Shown here: positions 27,701 through 36,027 of the stretch, in pieces
Numbering within the stretch: the stretch's first letter is position 1
Layout of the letters: the number at the start of each line of letters is the position of its first letter
DNA from: Verrucomicrobiales bacterium
GTDB taxonomy: Bacteria; Verrucomicrobiota; Verrucomicrobiia; Verrucomicrobiales; V1-33
NCBI GenBank assembly: GCA_018003315.1
Contig: JAGNEJ010000007.1
Coordinates: 43,201-107,200 of the forward strand
Length of the DNA: 64,000 nt
Direction of reading: 5' to 3'
The notes under the pieces: generated by a model
Databases searched by the model: none
What the model was told of the DNA's origin: nothing
The model's input: only the letters and a program-made list of their open reading frames with translations
Translations under genes and position numbers: made by a program

Positions 27701-29649
27701 GGCTTGCTGGAGTGAGGGTGCAGGCCGGCCGGTTCCGTTAGCGTGAGGGTAAATGCGGCGGCCTGCTGTGTGGAAAGCGTCAGCACTCCGTTGTCAATGC
27801 TGCCAGCGGAAGATTTCCAGATGCCGCCCGGCAGCCGACAGGTGAGCGGCTGCTGCGCCTGGGGAATCCGGTAGTGCAATTCCAGTGCAGCGCCGCCGGG
27901 GGTGCTGACGATCTTTTCAAACACCTCCGTGGCTGCCACGCGGTAGTGAAATTCCGGTACCCCGCCGTCCAGATCATATCCCAGGAAGGCGACATCGGGC
28001 GGCGGCGCATCGGCTCTGCCGAAACGAAGCGGAAAATCCTGCTTTGGTGCACGCCACCACGGCGCGACCGGCACCTCGGCGAGCCTGCTGCCATTGCCTC
28101 CCCAGTAGCCTCGGGCATCGATGAATGCGCCGCGCCACGCATAGCGCAGCCGGCACTGCCCGGCGTCCCAGCAAAAATTCTGACCATCGGGCAGCGCCAC
28201 GGCGATGGCTGCCGGGCCGGCATCGGGCATGAACATGCGCTGCACAAAAGGCCGCCGTCCTCCGCCCGCCACGAGGCTCTGTGCGGCGTGCTGTGGAATG
28301 TTGGGATCCTTGTCCGCGGCAGGCATCGGCACGCCGGAGTAAATCGCGCCGAACATCACCACGCCGTGCCCGGGAAACGTGCAGACGTAGGGGTGAATGC
28401 CCGCGGTTTCTGGAAGGCGAAAACGCACCCGGGTCTTTTGTTCCGGCTGGAGCAAGGCGCTGGCGATGAGGACATCGTCCGTCGCGGGATTGAATTGTTT
28501 TTCCGGCCCGTGTTCGCCGAGCTGCAGCGCGGCTTCGACCACAGCCTTCAGCTTGCCGGGTCTGACCACCAGGAAATTGTGCATCTGATGCGTGGTGTCG
28601 GCGTTTTCGATCTCAACGAGCACTTCCTGCCCCGGCTGTGCGGCAAAACGCGGCGGATCGAAACGCATTCCATCGCGCATCGCGAGGGACACTTTGAGCA
28701 GGGGCCCGGCGGCGGAGGGCTGCACTTTTGGTGGAACCTGCACGGTGGACGGTGCCGATGGCAAGCCGGCCCAGCGCTCAAAATGCGCTTGCAATGCCGC
28801 GGGCCTCGGGTTGTCCCCGTGAACGATCACACGGTAGCGCAGGCGCAGTTTCTCGCCCGGTGCGAATGCGACGCCCTTGGCATCGATCCAGTTCATGGGG
28901 GTCGGCGAGAGGAAACCGTAGTCGCGGGTGAACCACGGCGACGGCGACCAGCGGTTGTCAGGATGCACCAGAACGGCAACACCCTCCGTCGCGCCGCCGC
29001 GCGTTCCGCGGCAATCCGCCCATGGCGCGGGCCGGCCGAAGGTGCCGCGTTCTGCGGAGCCGCCATGAGCATTCGTTAGGCTTCCGCCACCGGTGGGCGA
29101 AAGATCCGGCGCCATGCGCACCGAAAAGAGCGAGTGGTTGGTTTTTTCAATGCGCACAGCGAGGAGCGCCGTGAGCGTGATGTCGAAATCGATGATGCGC
29201 TCTTCTGCCGAAGGCGCGGAGATGGCGATGCGGCGGTGGTCGCTGAACGGAGCCTCCGAGCCGAGGCGCTCCCAGCGGCAGTCCTGCTCGAATACAACCT
29301 CGTCACCGCTGGCGCGCACCAGGCGCACGTCTTTGGAGACGATGCGTCCGCGGTCATTGCCTTCCTGCCAAAAGTTCCCCCCATCGACGCGGTCACAGCC
29401 AAAGAAGATCGAGCTGTGGTGCGGATACTTTTCGTTGCGCCGCGAAGTCACGCTCTCGCCGGAGTGCGGGCCGTTGACCGGAAAGAAATACGGATATTTC
29501 TCGTCGGCGGTGAAGAGATACTCGGTGAAGAGCCGTCCGCCGTTGAAGATGGCTACGCGGTCGGACTTCAATTCGGCGCGCATCGGCTCGCCGCCAATGG
29601 AACCTGCGAGCGTGGCGGCCAGTACCAGGGCCGAAAAGAGTGCTTTCAT
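27697..29649 (-). CDS. Exported DUF6807-like protein fused to an azurin-like copper domain
   Basis: This 650-residue protein has a signal peptide (MKALFSALVLAATLAGSIG). The first 290 residues resemble the PmoA/DUF6807 family (KYPYFFPVNGPHSGESVTSR, HHSSIFFGCDRVDGGNFW). Residues about 320-440 form a type 1 copper domain: MHNFLVV with H357, then VCTFPGHGVVM with C423, H428 and M432. The C-x4-H-x3-M spacing and CTFPGH sequence match azurin. A further 200 residues at the C-terminus form another beta-rich region (PDVAFLGYDLDGGVPEFHYR) of unknown family. The copper domain suggests electron transfer in the periplasm. It is coupled by 4-bp overlaps to both neighbours. Confidence 0.78.
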   Translation of the reverse strand: MKALFSALVLAATLAGSIGGEPMRAELKSDRVAIFNGGRLFTEYLFTADEKYPYFFPVNGPHSGESVTSRRNEKYPHHSSIFFGCDRVDGGNFWQEGNDRGRIVSKDVRLVRASGDEVVFEQDCRWERLGSEAPFSDHRRIAISAPSAEERIIDFDITLTALLAVRIEKTNHSLFSVRMAPDLSPTGGGSLTNAHGGSAERGTFGRPAPWADCRGTRGGATEGVAVLVHPDNRWSPSPWFTRDYGFLSPTPMNWIDAKGVAFAPGEKLRLRYRVIVHGDNPRPAALQAHFERWAGLPSAPSTVQVPPKVQPSAAGPLLKVSLAMRDGMRFDPPRFAAQPGQEVLVEIENADTTHQMHNFLVVRPGKLKAVVEAALQLGEHGPEKQFNPATDDVLIASALLQPEQKTRVRFRLPETAGIHPYVCTFPGHGVVMFGAIYSGVPMPAADKDPNIPQHAAQSLVAGGGRRPFVQRMFMPDAGPAAIAVALPDGQNFCWDAGQCRLRYAWRGAFIDARGYWGGNGSRLAEVPVAPWWRAPKQDFPLRFGRADAPPPDVAFLGYDLDGGVPEFHYRVAATEVFEKIVSTPGGAALELHYRIPQAQQPLTCRLPGGIWKSSAGSIDNGVLTLSTQQAAAFTLTLTEPAGLHPHSSKP

Positions 29650-30911
29650 AAATCTTTGACGAGGAGCTTGGTCATGGCCGCTTCGTCCACTTCGACGCCG
29701 AGCCCAGGTCCCGTCGGAATCGGCAGTTCGCCATTCACGACTTCGAACGGTTTTGTCAGGATGCTTGCACCGAGGAATTGCGGTCCATTGAGCGCAGCGG
29801 GAAATTTCAAATCATAGGCCGCATAGAGCGCCAGCGAGGCGGCGAGCGACACGTCAGGGTCGGTGAGGCCGCTGCCGAGAAACATCAGCTTGTGATGCAG
29901 CACGGTTTCGATCTGGCGGCGCGACTCGGTGATGCCGCCGCAGCGCGCAGGTTTCATGGCCACTCCGTCGAGAAGATTGAGCGCGATGAACTCCTCCAGT
30001 TCGACGGTGGAGACAATGCCCTCGTCCATGATGATCGGCAGCGCGCCCTGCTTCTTCAGCCGCGCGTAACCGCCCAGGCGGTTCGCGGGCAGCGGCTGTT
30101 CGAGCACCGGAACGCCAATCTCGGCGAGCTTCGGCGCAACAGCGAGGGCGGTGGCTTCGTCGTAGCCGCCATTGGCGTCGGCCCAGAGAAATCCGTCCGG
30201 CACCAGCCGCTTCACCTCGCGGCAGAGTTCGAGATCAAACTTCGGATCGGGTGCGACCTTCACGTTGAAATGCTGGAAGCCCCGCTTGCGGCCGGCGGCA
30301 ATGAGCGGTTCGATTTCATCCAGAGCGCGGGGATTGAGCGTCCAGCTCAGCGTGAGCCGGTCGCGGCCTTTGCGCTCGAAACGCTGGGCGGCGCTTTTCC
30401 CCAGCAATTTTCCCGTGAGATCAAACAGCGCCAGATCCACGCCCGCCTTGCAGATCGGCTGGCCGGTGGAAAACGACGGCGCGATGGCGTGATTCATCGC
30501 ATTCTCAATGGCGGCGAGATCGAACGGATCGCGTCCGATCAGTTCCGGAGCCAGATACCGCGTCAGCGTGGAATGGACGCTTTCCAGCGTTTCGTAGCTC
30601 CACTTTGGTATGGGAACGCTCTGACCCCAGCCCACGGTACCGTCGTCGGCGGTGATTTTCACTACGACGGAAGGGCGTCCGCCCGGACGGCCTTTGGGAC
30701 CCTCGAAAAACTTAAAGCGGCCCACCATCGGATAGAGAATCGGGAACGCCTCCACGCGGTCGATTTTCACCGCCTTCGGGGCCGCCGCAGCCGCCGATTC
30801 GCGGCCGAACAGCAGCGCGGAGCCGGCAGCACCGGTGGTGCGGAGAAAATCGCGACGGCTTCCCGGCCTGCCGGAAAACAGCGAATCATCGGAATGCTGC
30901 GGCGTGTTCAT
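29646..30911 (-). CDS. Tat-exported enolase-superfamily enzyme (mandelate racemase/muconate lactonizing type)
   Basis: This is a 421-residue protein. The N-terminus has a twin-arginine signal (SRRDFLRTTGAAGSALLFG). The capping domain is followed by a barrel with FNVKVAP (the KxK-type position), LWADANGGY, VLEQPLPAN and MDEGIV, the three metal-binding acidic positions of the superfamily, and a late GSGLTDPDVSLAASLALYA. These enzymes remove a proton next to a carboxylate in acid sugars, dipeptides or lactones. Export by Tat implies a folded metalloenzyme working in the periplasm, which is unusual for this superfamily. The ATG at 30911 overlaps the upstream DUF6807 gene by 4 bp. Confidence 0.88.
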   Translation of the reverse strand: MNTPQHSDDSLFSGRPGSRRDFLRTTGAAGSALLFGRESAAAAAPKAVKIDRVEAFPILYPMVGRFKFFEGPKGRPGGRPSVVVKITADDGTVGWGQSVPIPKWSYETLESVHSTLTRYLAPELIGRDPFDLAAIENAMNHAIAPSFSTGQPICKAGVDLALFDLTGKLLGKSAAQRFERKGRDRLTLSWTLNPRALDEIEPLIAAGRKRGFQHFNVKVAPDPKFDLELCREVKRLVPDGFLWADANGGYDEATALAVAPKLAEIGVPVLEQPLPANRLGGYARLKKQGALPIIMDEGIVSTVELEEFIALNLLDGVAMKPARCGGITESRRQIETVLHHKLMFLGSGLTDPDVSLAASLALYAAYDLKFPAALNGPQFLGASILTKPFEVVNGELPIPTGPGLGVEVDEAAMTKLLVKDL

Positions 30912-31909
30912 GGTTTCGGTGGGGCGGTTTCTTTGTCCGATTTTTTCGCGGTCGCCTGGTTCCACTGTTCCCAGCGGGCATCGAGGGAATCCGGCGTTTG
31001 TTTCTCAGAACCAACCGTCAACAGATAGCGCACGCGCCACTCGTCACCGCTGCGATGGAGGATCGGCTCCCCATTGAGCGCCTGCGTTGCGGAAAGATAG
31101 GTGTAGGGATCCAGCGTAGTGAAGAAGCGGGTGTCACCGCGGGCGTTGTCCGCGTGCCCGAAGAATGCCAGCATGCCCACGCCGGCAAGCGTGGTGCTTG
31201 TCCAGCGTGCCGGCAGCACATCGCGCCGTCCGCCATTCGGAAACGCCTTCCGCGTGGAGTTTGCATGCACCGCCACATGGTCCCACGGCTGGGCCAGCCG
31301 CATGCCGAGTCCGTTGTATTCGCTGCCGTGCAGGCGCACTTCGGACGCCGCCGGACCCACTGCAAACGCCCCCTCCCAATCCAGCGCCACTTCGTGCGCC
31401 TGCTCGTCCATGCTCACCCGCAGGGTGCGGGTTTCCACCAGCAGGGCTGCCTTGGCGGCATCTTCCAGCGCCTTGTCCTTGTCGGGAATCCAGTGGATCA
31501 ATTCCACCAGCGTTGCCACCGGATGACCGGAGGCATCGGTTCCGGTTTCCTTGTGCAACCAGCGCACATGGCGTTCGTGGCCGGGTGCGCCGCGCTCTTC
31601 CCAAAAGTTCACCCCGTTGATGCGAATCGCATACATCAACCCGTGGTGGTGCAGGTGATCGGCCGGGGCGTCGCGCAGGACATTTCCGCCGCCGGGCATG
31701 CAGAGTTCCCTGACATACGGTTTGTGCTGGGTGCGGGCGAAGGTGTAGAGCAGCACGCGTTTCCCGCGAAACGTCACCTCCGCCTCTCCCTTGGATTCAT
31801 CCACCGTCAGGGCAATGGGGTTGGCCGGTTCCGCGGCACGGGTGGTGAGGCAGCCAATGAACAGCGCCGCCAGCGTGCAGCCCGTGTGTTTGGATAGGTA
31901 TGGCATCAT
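30908..31909 (-). CDS. Exported DUF6807 (PmoA-like) protein
   Basis: The tandem ATG ATG at 31904-31909 starts a protein of about 333 residues with a signal peptide (LAALFIGCLTTRAAE). It is a PmoA/DUF6807 family member with RVLLYTFARTQHKPYVREL, the histidine cluster DHLHHHGLMYAIRINGVNFW, and a later HGSEYNGLGMRLAQPWD. The name PmoA is historical; relatives in PVC genomes have no relation to methane oxidation and probably bind sugars or sugar acids. Longer frames upstream lack a signal. It leads the four-gene coupled operon and diverges from the UbiA-type gene. Confidence 0.82.
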   Translation of the reverse strand: MMPYLSKHTGCTLAALFIGCLTTRAAEPANPIALTVDESKGEAEVTFRGKRVLLYTFARTQHKPYVRELCMPGGGNVLRDAPADHLHHHGLMYAIRINGVNFWEERGAPGHERHVRWLHKETGTDASGHPVATLVELIHWIPDKDKALEDAAKAALLVETRTLRVSMDEQAHEVALDWEGAFAVGPAASEVRLHGSEYNGLGMRLAQPWDHVAVHANSTRKAFPNGGRRDVLPARWTSTTLAGVGMLAFFGHADNARGDTRFFTTLDPYTYLSATQALNGEPILHRSGDEWRVRYLLTVGSEKQTPDSLDARWEQWNQATAKKSDKETAPPKP

Positions 31910-32248
31910 GGGACGGTAGCGGACAATCGGCAGCGCCCGTTGGATCGCCTGGCTGCCTTGCAGCAGGTCAAGCACCGGGTCACCGGCCGAATTTGCCAGC
32001 ACTGCCGCAGCCTGTCGCCGCAGAAAGGACGGCGCGCAAGACCGCATTCACCGCCATGTCTGCGGGTGAACGCCGTCCTGCCATCGGCGGATTTTCGGAA
32101 TGTGCCCTGGTGCCGCCGCCGCCAGGGGCCACCGGTGGCAGGCTCCTTGCCTCTGCCGCATTTCCGCATGACACCAGGCCGGGTCTGCGCATGATGCGGT
32201 TTCGAAATTTCCCTGCCACCGCACCGCACTCCAACTCCTTCCCCTGTT
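31910..32248 (+). other. Divergent intergenic stretch, 339 bp
   Basis: It lies between the DUF6807 operon and the UbiA-type gene. Open frames cross it on both strands, but none resembles a protein I know. I see no clear promoter or RNA gene. It must hold the start signals of both flanking transcripts. Confidence 0.4.
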
Positions 32249-33193
32249 TTGCTGGAATATCTCCGAGTCTGCCGCCCCGACCACTGGCTGAAGAATGTCT
32301 TCATTCTTTTCGGCCACGCCGCCGCCGTGGTCCTGGTCCCCGGAGTCTGGCAGGGAATGCCCACCCTGCTGTGGGCGCTTTTTTCCCTGGTGCCCGCCTG
32401 TCTCATCGCCTCGGCCAACTACATTCTGAATGAAATTCTGGATGCACCATTCGACCGCCTGCACCCCACCAAATGCCGCCGCGGCGTAGCGGCGGGACTG
32501 GTCAAGGTTCCGGTGCTCTGGGGGCTCAAGGCTGCGCTCATCGCGGCCGGATTCGGACTCTCGCTGCGGTTTTTCGACGGGCGCTATACCGTGGCGCTGC
32601 TGCTGCTGCTGCTCAGCGGCCTGGTTTACAACGTGCCGCCGCTGCGCCTCAAGGACCGGGCATTTCTGGATGTCATTGCCGAATCGTTCAACAACCCCAT
32701 CCGGCTCTGGCTAGGCTGGTACGCCCTCGTCCCGGACAGGGGCGGAGCATGGCCGGGGGTGCCGCTGACGATTGTCCTCGCGTGGTGGTCCTTTGGAGCG
32801 CTGCTGATGACTGGAAAGCGCTATGCCGAATTCCGCTTCATTGGCGATGACCAGGTGAGCGGCAGCTACCGGAAATCCTTCCGGGTTTACACGAATCAAA
32901 GCCTGGTGATCGCCATGATCACCTACGCCAATCTCTTCTGTTTCTGCGCCGGTCTGGCCGTGGCCACGCGGCGCGAACTGCACCCGCTGATCTGGGTCTT
33001 TCCCATGATCCTGCTGGCCATCATCGCCTATTTCCGCCATGCCATGAGCGAAATCGGCGCCCGGCTGGAGCCCGAACAGCTTCTGAAAAATCCGTGGATC
33101 ATCACCGCCACCATCGCCACCACGGCGCTTTCGGCGTGGCTGCTGCACACGGAGGTTCCCGTCACCGACTGGCTGGGTATTTTCCCAAAGTAA
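32249..33193 (+). CDS. UbiA-family prenyltransferase
   Basis: This 314-residue protein has about eight membrane segments. It joins a polyprenyl diphosphate to an acceptor. The opening LRVCRPDHWLKNVFI and the first acidic motif N61-x3-D65-x3-D69 (NEILDAPFDRLHPTKCRR) match the UbiA subgroup of decaprenyl-phosphate phosphoribosyltransferases. VYNVPPLRLKDRAFLDVI forms the second conserved region. The acceptor could be PRPP, but no other arabinan genes are nearby, so the substrate is left open. The start is an unusual TTG at 32249; no ATG or GTG gives a complete N-terminus. Confidence 0.83.
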   Translation: MLEYLRVCRPDHWLKNVFILFGHAAAVVLVPGVWQGMPTLLWALFSLVPACLIASANYILNEILDAPFDRLHPTKCRRGVAAGLVKVPVLWGLKAALIAAGFGLSLRFFDGRYTVALLLLLLSGLVYNVPPLRLKDRAFLDVIAESFNNPIRLWLGWYALVPDRGGAWPGVPLTIVLAWWSFGALLMTGKRYAEFRFIGDDQVSGSYRKSFRVYTNQSLVIAMITYANLFCFCAGLAVATRRELHPLIWVFPMILLAIIAYFRHAMSEIGARLEPEQLLKNPWIITATIATTALSAWLLHTEVPVTDWLGIFPK

Positions 33194-33258
33194 GCGGAAG
33201 CCGCCGCTGAGTCAGAATCCGCTTGTCATCGTTCGCGCTTTCCGCTCACAGTGGACGC

Positions 33259-34191
33259 ATGGCACGCAAACGCAGCAGCATCGCCCCGGACTGGTGGGAC
33301 TACACCACGCTGGATGAAGCATTGATCCAGGATGCCGCGCGGCTGACTGCCGAAGATTTGCTGCAATTGTCCCGGCCCGGATTTCGCGTGGTTTTTTACG
33401 ACACCCTGGAGGATTTTTACCTGGCGGAAGCCCTGGAATACATCCACGCCTGGCGGCAGGCCGCGCCGGACAATCCAGTGGGCGTTTGCGGCCCCATCGG
33501 CCCCACCGAACAGCTTCCGCTGGTGGCCCGGCTGGTGAACGAGCTGGGCATTTCGCTGCGCCACGCCCATTTTTGGGGCATGGACGAGTGGCACGATGGC
33601 GTGGGGGAAGTTGCCGTCACTCATCCGCTTTCGTTCGAACGTTGCGACCGTGAGATGCTGTTCAACCGCATCCGCCCCGAACTAACAATGCCGGAGGAAA
33701 ACCTGCACTTTCCGAAAGCGGACACCGGCGGTTTCCGCCAAAGCTGGAATGCCGGAGTGCGCTGTGCCCTGATGCAGGGCGGGCAGGGCGACATCAAGCA
33801 CTGGGCATTCAACGACCCGGTCAAACGCGAGGGGGCCTGGCGCGACGCGCCCCCCAGTCCGGTTGAATACCGCCAACTGGCCACCCGGGTGGTCGATCTC
33901 CATCCGGTCACCCTCATGCAAAATGCCCGCACCTCCGGCGGCGGAAACGTGACCATGGTTCCCACCAAAGCCATCACCGTGGGACCGGTGGAAACCTGGC
34001 AGTCTGAAAAAGTCAGCATCTGGCATGCGGGAACGCACGACAATCCGCTGGGACAGCGCTTGACGGCGCTGATGATTTCCAAACACCTGGCCGACAGTGC
34101 GGTGCCGATGTCGCTGCTGGCGGACCATCCGCAGGTGCAGTTCAACTACTTCCGCGGCGGCCTGGGGACTTGTGCGGTGGAAATGCATTGA
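33259..34191 (+). CDS. Glucosamine-6-phosphate deaminase-like protein
   Basis: This is a 310-residue protein of the NagB/6-phosphogluconolactonase-like fold. [20 protein letters not shown] occupies the phosphate-loop position, and [13 protein letters not shown] matches the NagB block with the catalytic acid (DEY/DEW). The usual NagB signature GIGxxGHIAFNEP is degraded to [10 protein letters not shown], so the enzyme may use a different sugar phosphate. C-terminal [12 protein letters not shown] fits the family's TVPTMAL position. It would convert an amino sugar phosphate to a keto sugar phosphate and ammonia. The ATG at 33259 is used. Confidence 0.72.
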   Translation: MARKRSSIAPDWWDYTTLDEALIQDAARLTAEDLLQLSRPGFRVVFYDTLEDFYLAEALEYIHAWRQAAPDNPVGVCGPIGPTEQLPLVARLVNELGISLRHAHFWGMDEWHDGVGEVAVTHPLSFERCDREMLFNRIRPELTMPEENLHFPKADTGGFRQSWNAGVRCALMQGGQGDIKHWAFNDPVKREGAWRDAPPSPVEYRQLATRVVDLHPVTLMQNARTSGGGNVTMVPTKAITVGPVETWQSEKVSIWHAGTHDNPLGQRLTALMISKHLADSAVPMSLLADHPQVQFNYFRGGLGTCAVEMH

Positions 34192-34266
34192 ACCCGCCGG
34201 CGCCGCGGAACGGCAGCCCGCACATCTTTTCCCTGCACGCCGGGCGACTTCCGTCCAGAATGCGGC

Positions 34267-35016
34267 ATGGCAGCAGTTCCCGGCACTCTTTACATTGTGG
34301 CTACGCCCATCGGCAATCTCGCCGACCTAACCATCCGTGCCCGGGAAACGCTGGAGGGGGTCGATCAAATCGCCTGTGAAGACACCCGGCACTCGCTGCG
34401 CCTGCTGGAGCATTACGGCATCCGCAAACCGCTGGTCAGCCTGCACGCCCACAACGAAGCCATGCGCTCCGCCCAGCTTGTTGAGAATCTCGCGGAGGGA
34501 AAATGTGCAGCCTATATTTCGGATGCCGGTATGCCCGGCGTTTCGGATCCCGGTCAGCGGCTGGTCCAGGCCTGTCTGCGCGCCGGAATCCGCATCGAAG
34601 TCATCCCCGGTCCTTCCGCGGTCCTGACCGCACTCGTCGGCAGCGGATTTCCGGCAGATGCGTTTTTTTTCGGAGGCTTCCTGCCAGTCAAAAGCGGACA
34701 TCGGGAAAAAGCGCTGCGCCGCGCCCTGGAGCGGGAAGAAACAACCGTTTTTTTTGAAAGTCCCCATCGGATCGACGGCACGCTGGAACTGCTGGCAAGC
34801 CTCGAGGGGGCGCGTCCGGTCTGCGTTGCCCGGGAACTGACCAAGAAGTTCGAGGAATTCCGTCGCGGTTCCGCCGCGGAGGTTGCCGCGCATTTTCGCA
34901 GGCAGCCGGCCAAGGGGGAAATCTGTCTCGTCATCGCCGGGTCGGACCTTCCCAAATGGGCCGCACCACAGAATTCCGCGACCGGCGGAAAGCCAGAGAC
35001 CGAAAACCCAGGCTGA
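34267..35016 (+). CDS. rsmI: 16S rRNA 2'-O-ribose C1402 methyltransferase
   Basis: This 249-residue enzyme methylates the 2'-hydroxyl of C1402 in the 16S decoding centre. It has all the family marks of the tetrapyrrole-methylase fold: TLYIVATPIGNLADLT at the start, EDTRHSLRLLEHY, AAYISDAGMPGVSDPGQRLV, EVIPGPSAVLTAL and TVFFESPHRI. KKFEEFRRGSAAEVAAHF comes before a short charged tail. It is not coupled to the neighbouring genes; 75 bp separate it from the NagB-like gene. Confidence 0.95.
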   Translation: MAAVPGTLYIVATPIGNLADLTIRARETLEGVDQIACEDTRHSLRLLEHYGIRKPLVSLHAHNEAMRSAQLVENLAEGKCAAYISDAGMPGVSDPGQRLVQACLRAGIRIEVIPGPSAVLTALVGSGFPADAFFFGGFLPVKSGHREKALRRALEREETTVFFESPHRIDGTLELLASLEGARPVCVARELTKKFEEFRRGSAAEVAAHFRRQPAKGEICLVIAGSDLPKWAAPQNSATGGKPETENPG

Positions 35017-35090
35017 GCCTCCGCCGCATTCCGCAAAAATGTTGACGATCCCAAATTGCCGCAGTGAAGGTGGGCATCTAGGATCGGCGC

Positions 35091-36026
35091 ATGCTTCGAT
35101 CTGTCTTGTTATCCCTCGGCGCTCTGCTGCTCGCCGTCGCCCCGGCAATTGCCCGTCCGCTGCCGCTTTCGGGGCCGCTCGAACTTCAGGATGGCGACAC
35201 CGTGGTGCTGCTGGGCGACGCTTTTTTCGAACGGGAAGGCACTTACGGATTCATCGAATCCTGGCTGACGACGCGTTTTCCCGACCGGCAGATTCGCTTC
35301 CGCAATCTTGCCTGGAGCGGTGATTCACCTCGCGGAGAAGCCCGCGCCTATTTCGGGCCTCCGGACGAGGGACTCCAGCGGCTCCAGGGACATTTGGACC
35401 TGGTCAAGCCCACGGTCATTTTTGTGTGCTACGGCTCGGCGGTGCTGGCGGAAGGGAAGCAGGGGCTGGAACCGTCCCTGGCCAGCTATGCCCGGCTGCT
35501 GGATCTGCTGCACAAAACCGGTGCGGGCATTGTCCTGGTCTCCCCGCCACCGGCGGAGGAAAAGGGTGCTGCCGCACCGATTCTGAAACGGCGCAATACC
35601 GCTGCCCAGGAATATGCGCAGGCCATCCAGCAACTGGCCGTCGCCCGGAAGCTGCGCTTTGCCGACCTTTTTGCCGGCCTGTCCACTCCCGTAGCCCAGG
35701 GTAACGGCACCCTGACGGTCAACGGGATTCACTTCACGGAAGCCGCCTACAGACGACTGGCTCCGGCGATTGGGCGTGCGCTGCTGCAGACTCCGGGGGA
35801 AGCCAGTCCAACCCCGGTATTTCCTGACAATCCCCGCCTGCTCGCCGCCATTCGCGAAAAAAATCAACTGTTCTTTTACCGCTGGAGGCCGCAGAACGAA
35901 ACCTATCTCTTCGGATTCCGAAAACACGAACAGGGCAACAACGGTGTGGAGATTCCGCACTTTGACCCGCTGGTGGCCGAAAAGGAGCAGCAGATCGCAT
36001 CGCTGCGCGTCCAACCCGTTCCCTGA
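35091..36026 (+). CDS. Exported SGNH-like protein lacking the usual nucleophile
   Basis: This 311-residue protein has a signal peptide (SVLLSLGALLLAVAPAIA). The SGNH fold is suggested by TVVLLGDAFFEREGTYGFIE, where block I reads GDA instead of GDS, then IRFRNLAWSGDSPRG, FVCYGSAVLAEG in place of the GxND block, and NGIHFTEAAYRRL at the block V position. The catalytic serine is replaced by alanine. PVC genomes hold a subgroup of this kind in which block I is GDT or GDA. It may bind rather than cleave a ligand. The ApbE gene starts one base after the stop. Confidence 0.72.
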   Translation: MLRSVLLSLGALLLAVAPAIARPLPLSGPLELQDGDTVVLLGDAFFEREGTYGFIESWLTTRFPDRQIRFRNLAWSGDSPRGEARAYFGPPDEGLQRLQGHLDLVKPTVIFVCYGSAVLAEGKQGLEPSLASYARLLDLLHKTGAGIVLVSPPPAEEKGAAAPILKRRNTAAQEYAQAIQQLAVARKLRFADLFAGLSTPVAQGNGTLTVNGIHFTEAAYRRLAPAIGRALLQTPGEASPTPVFPDNPRLLAAIREKNQLFFYRWRPQNETYLFGFRKHEQGNNGVEIPHFDPLVAEKEQQIASLRVQPVP

Positions 36027-36027
36027 G

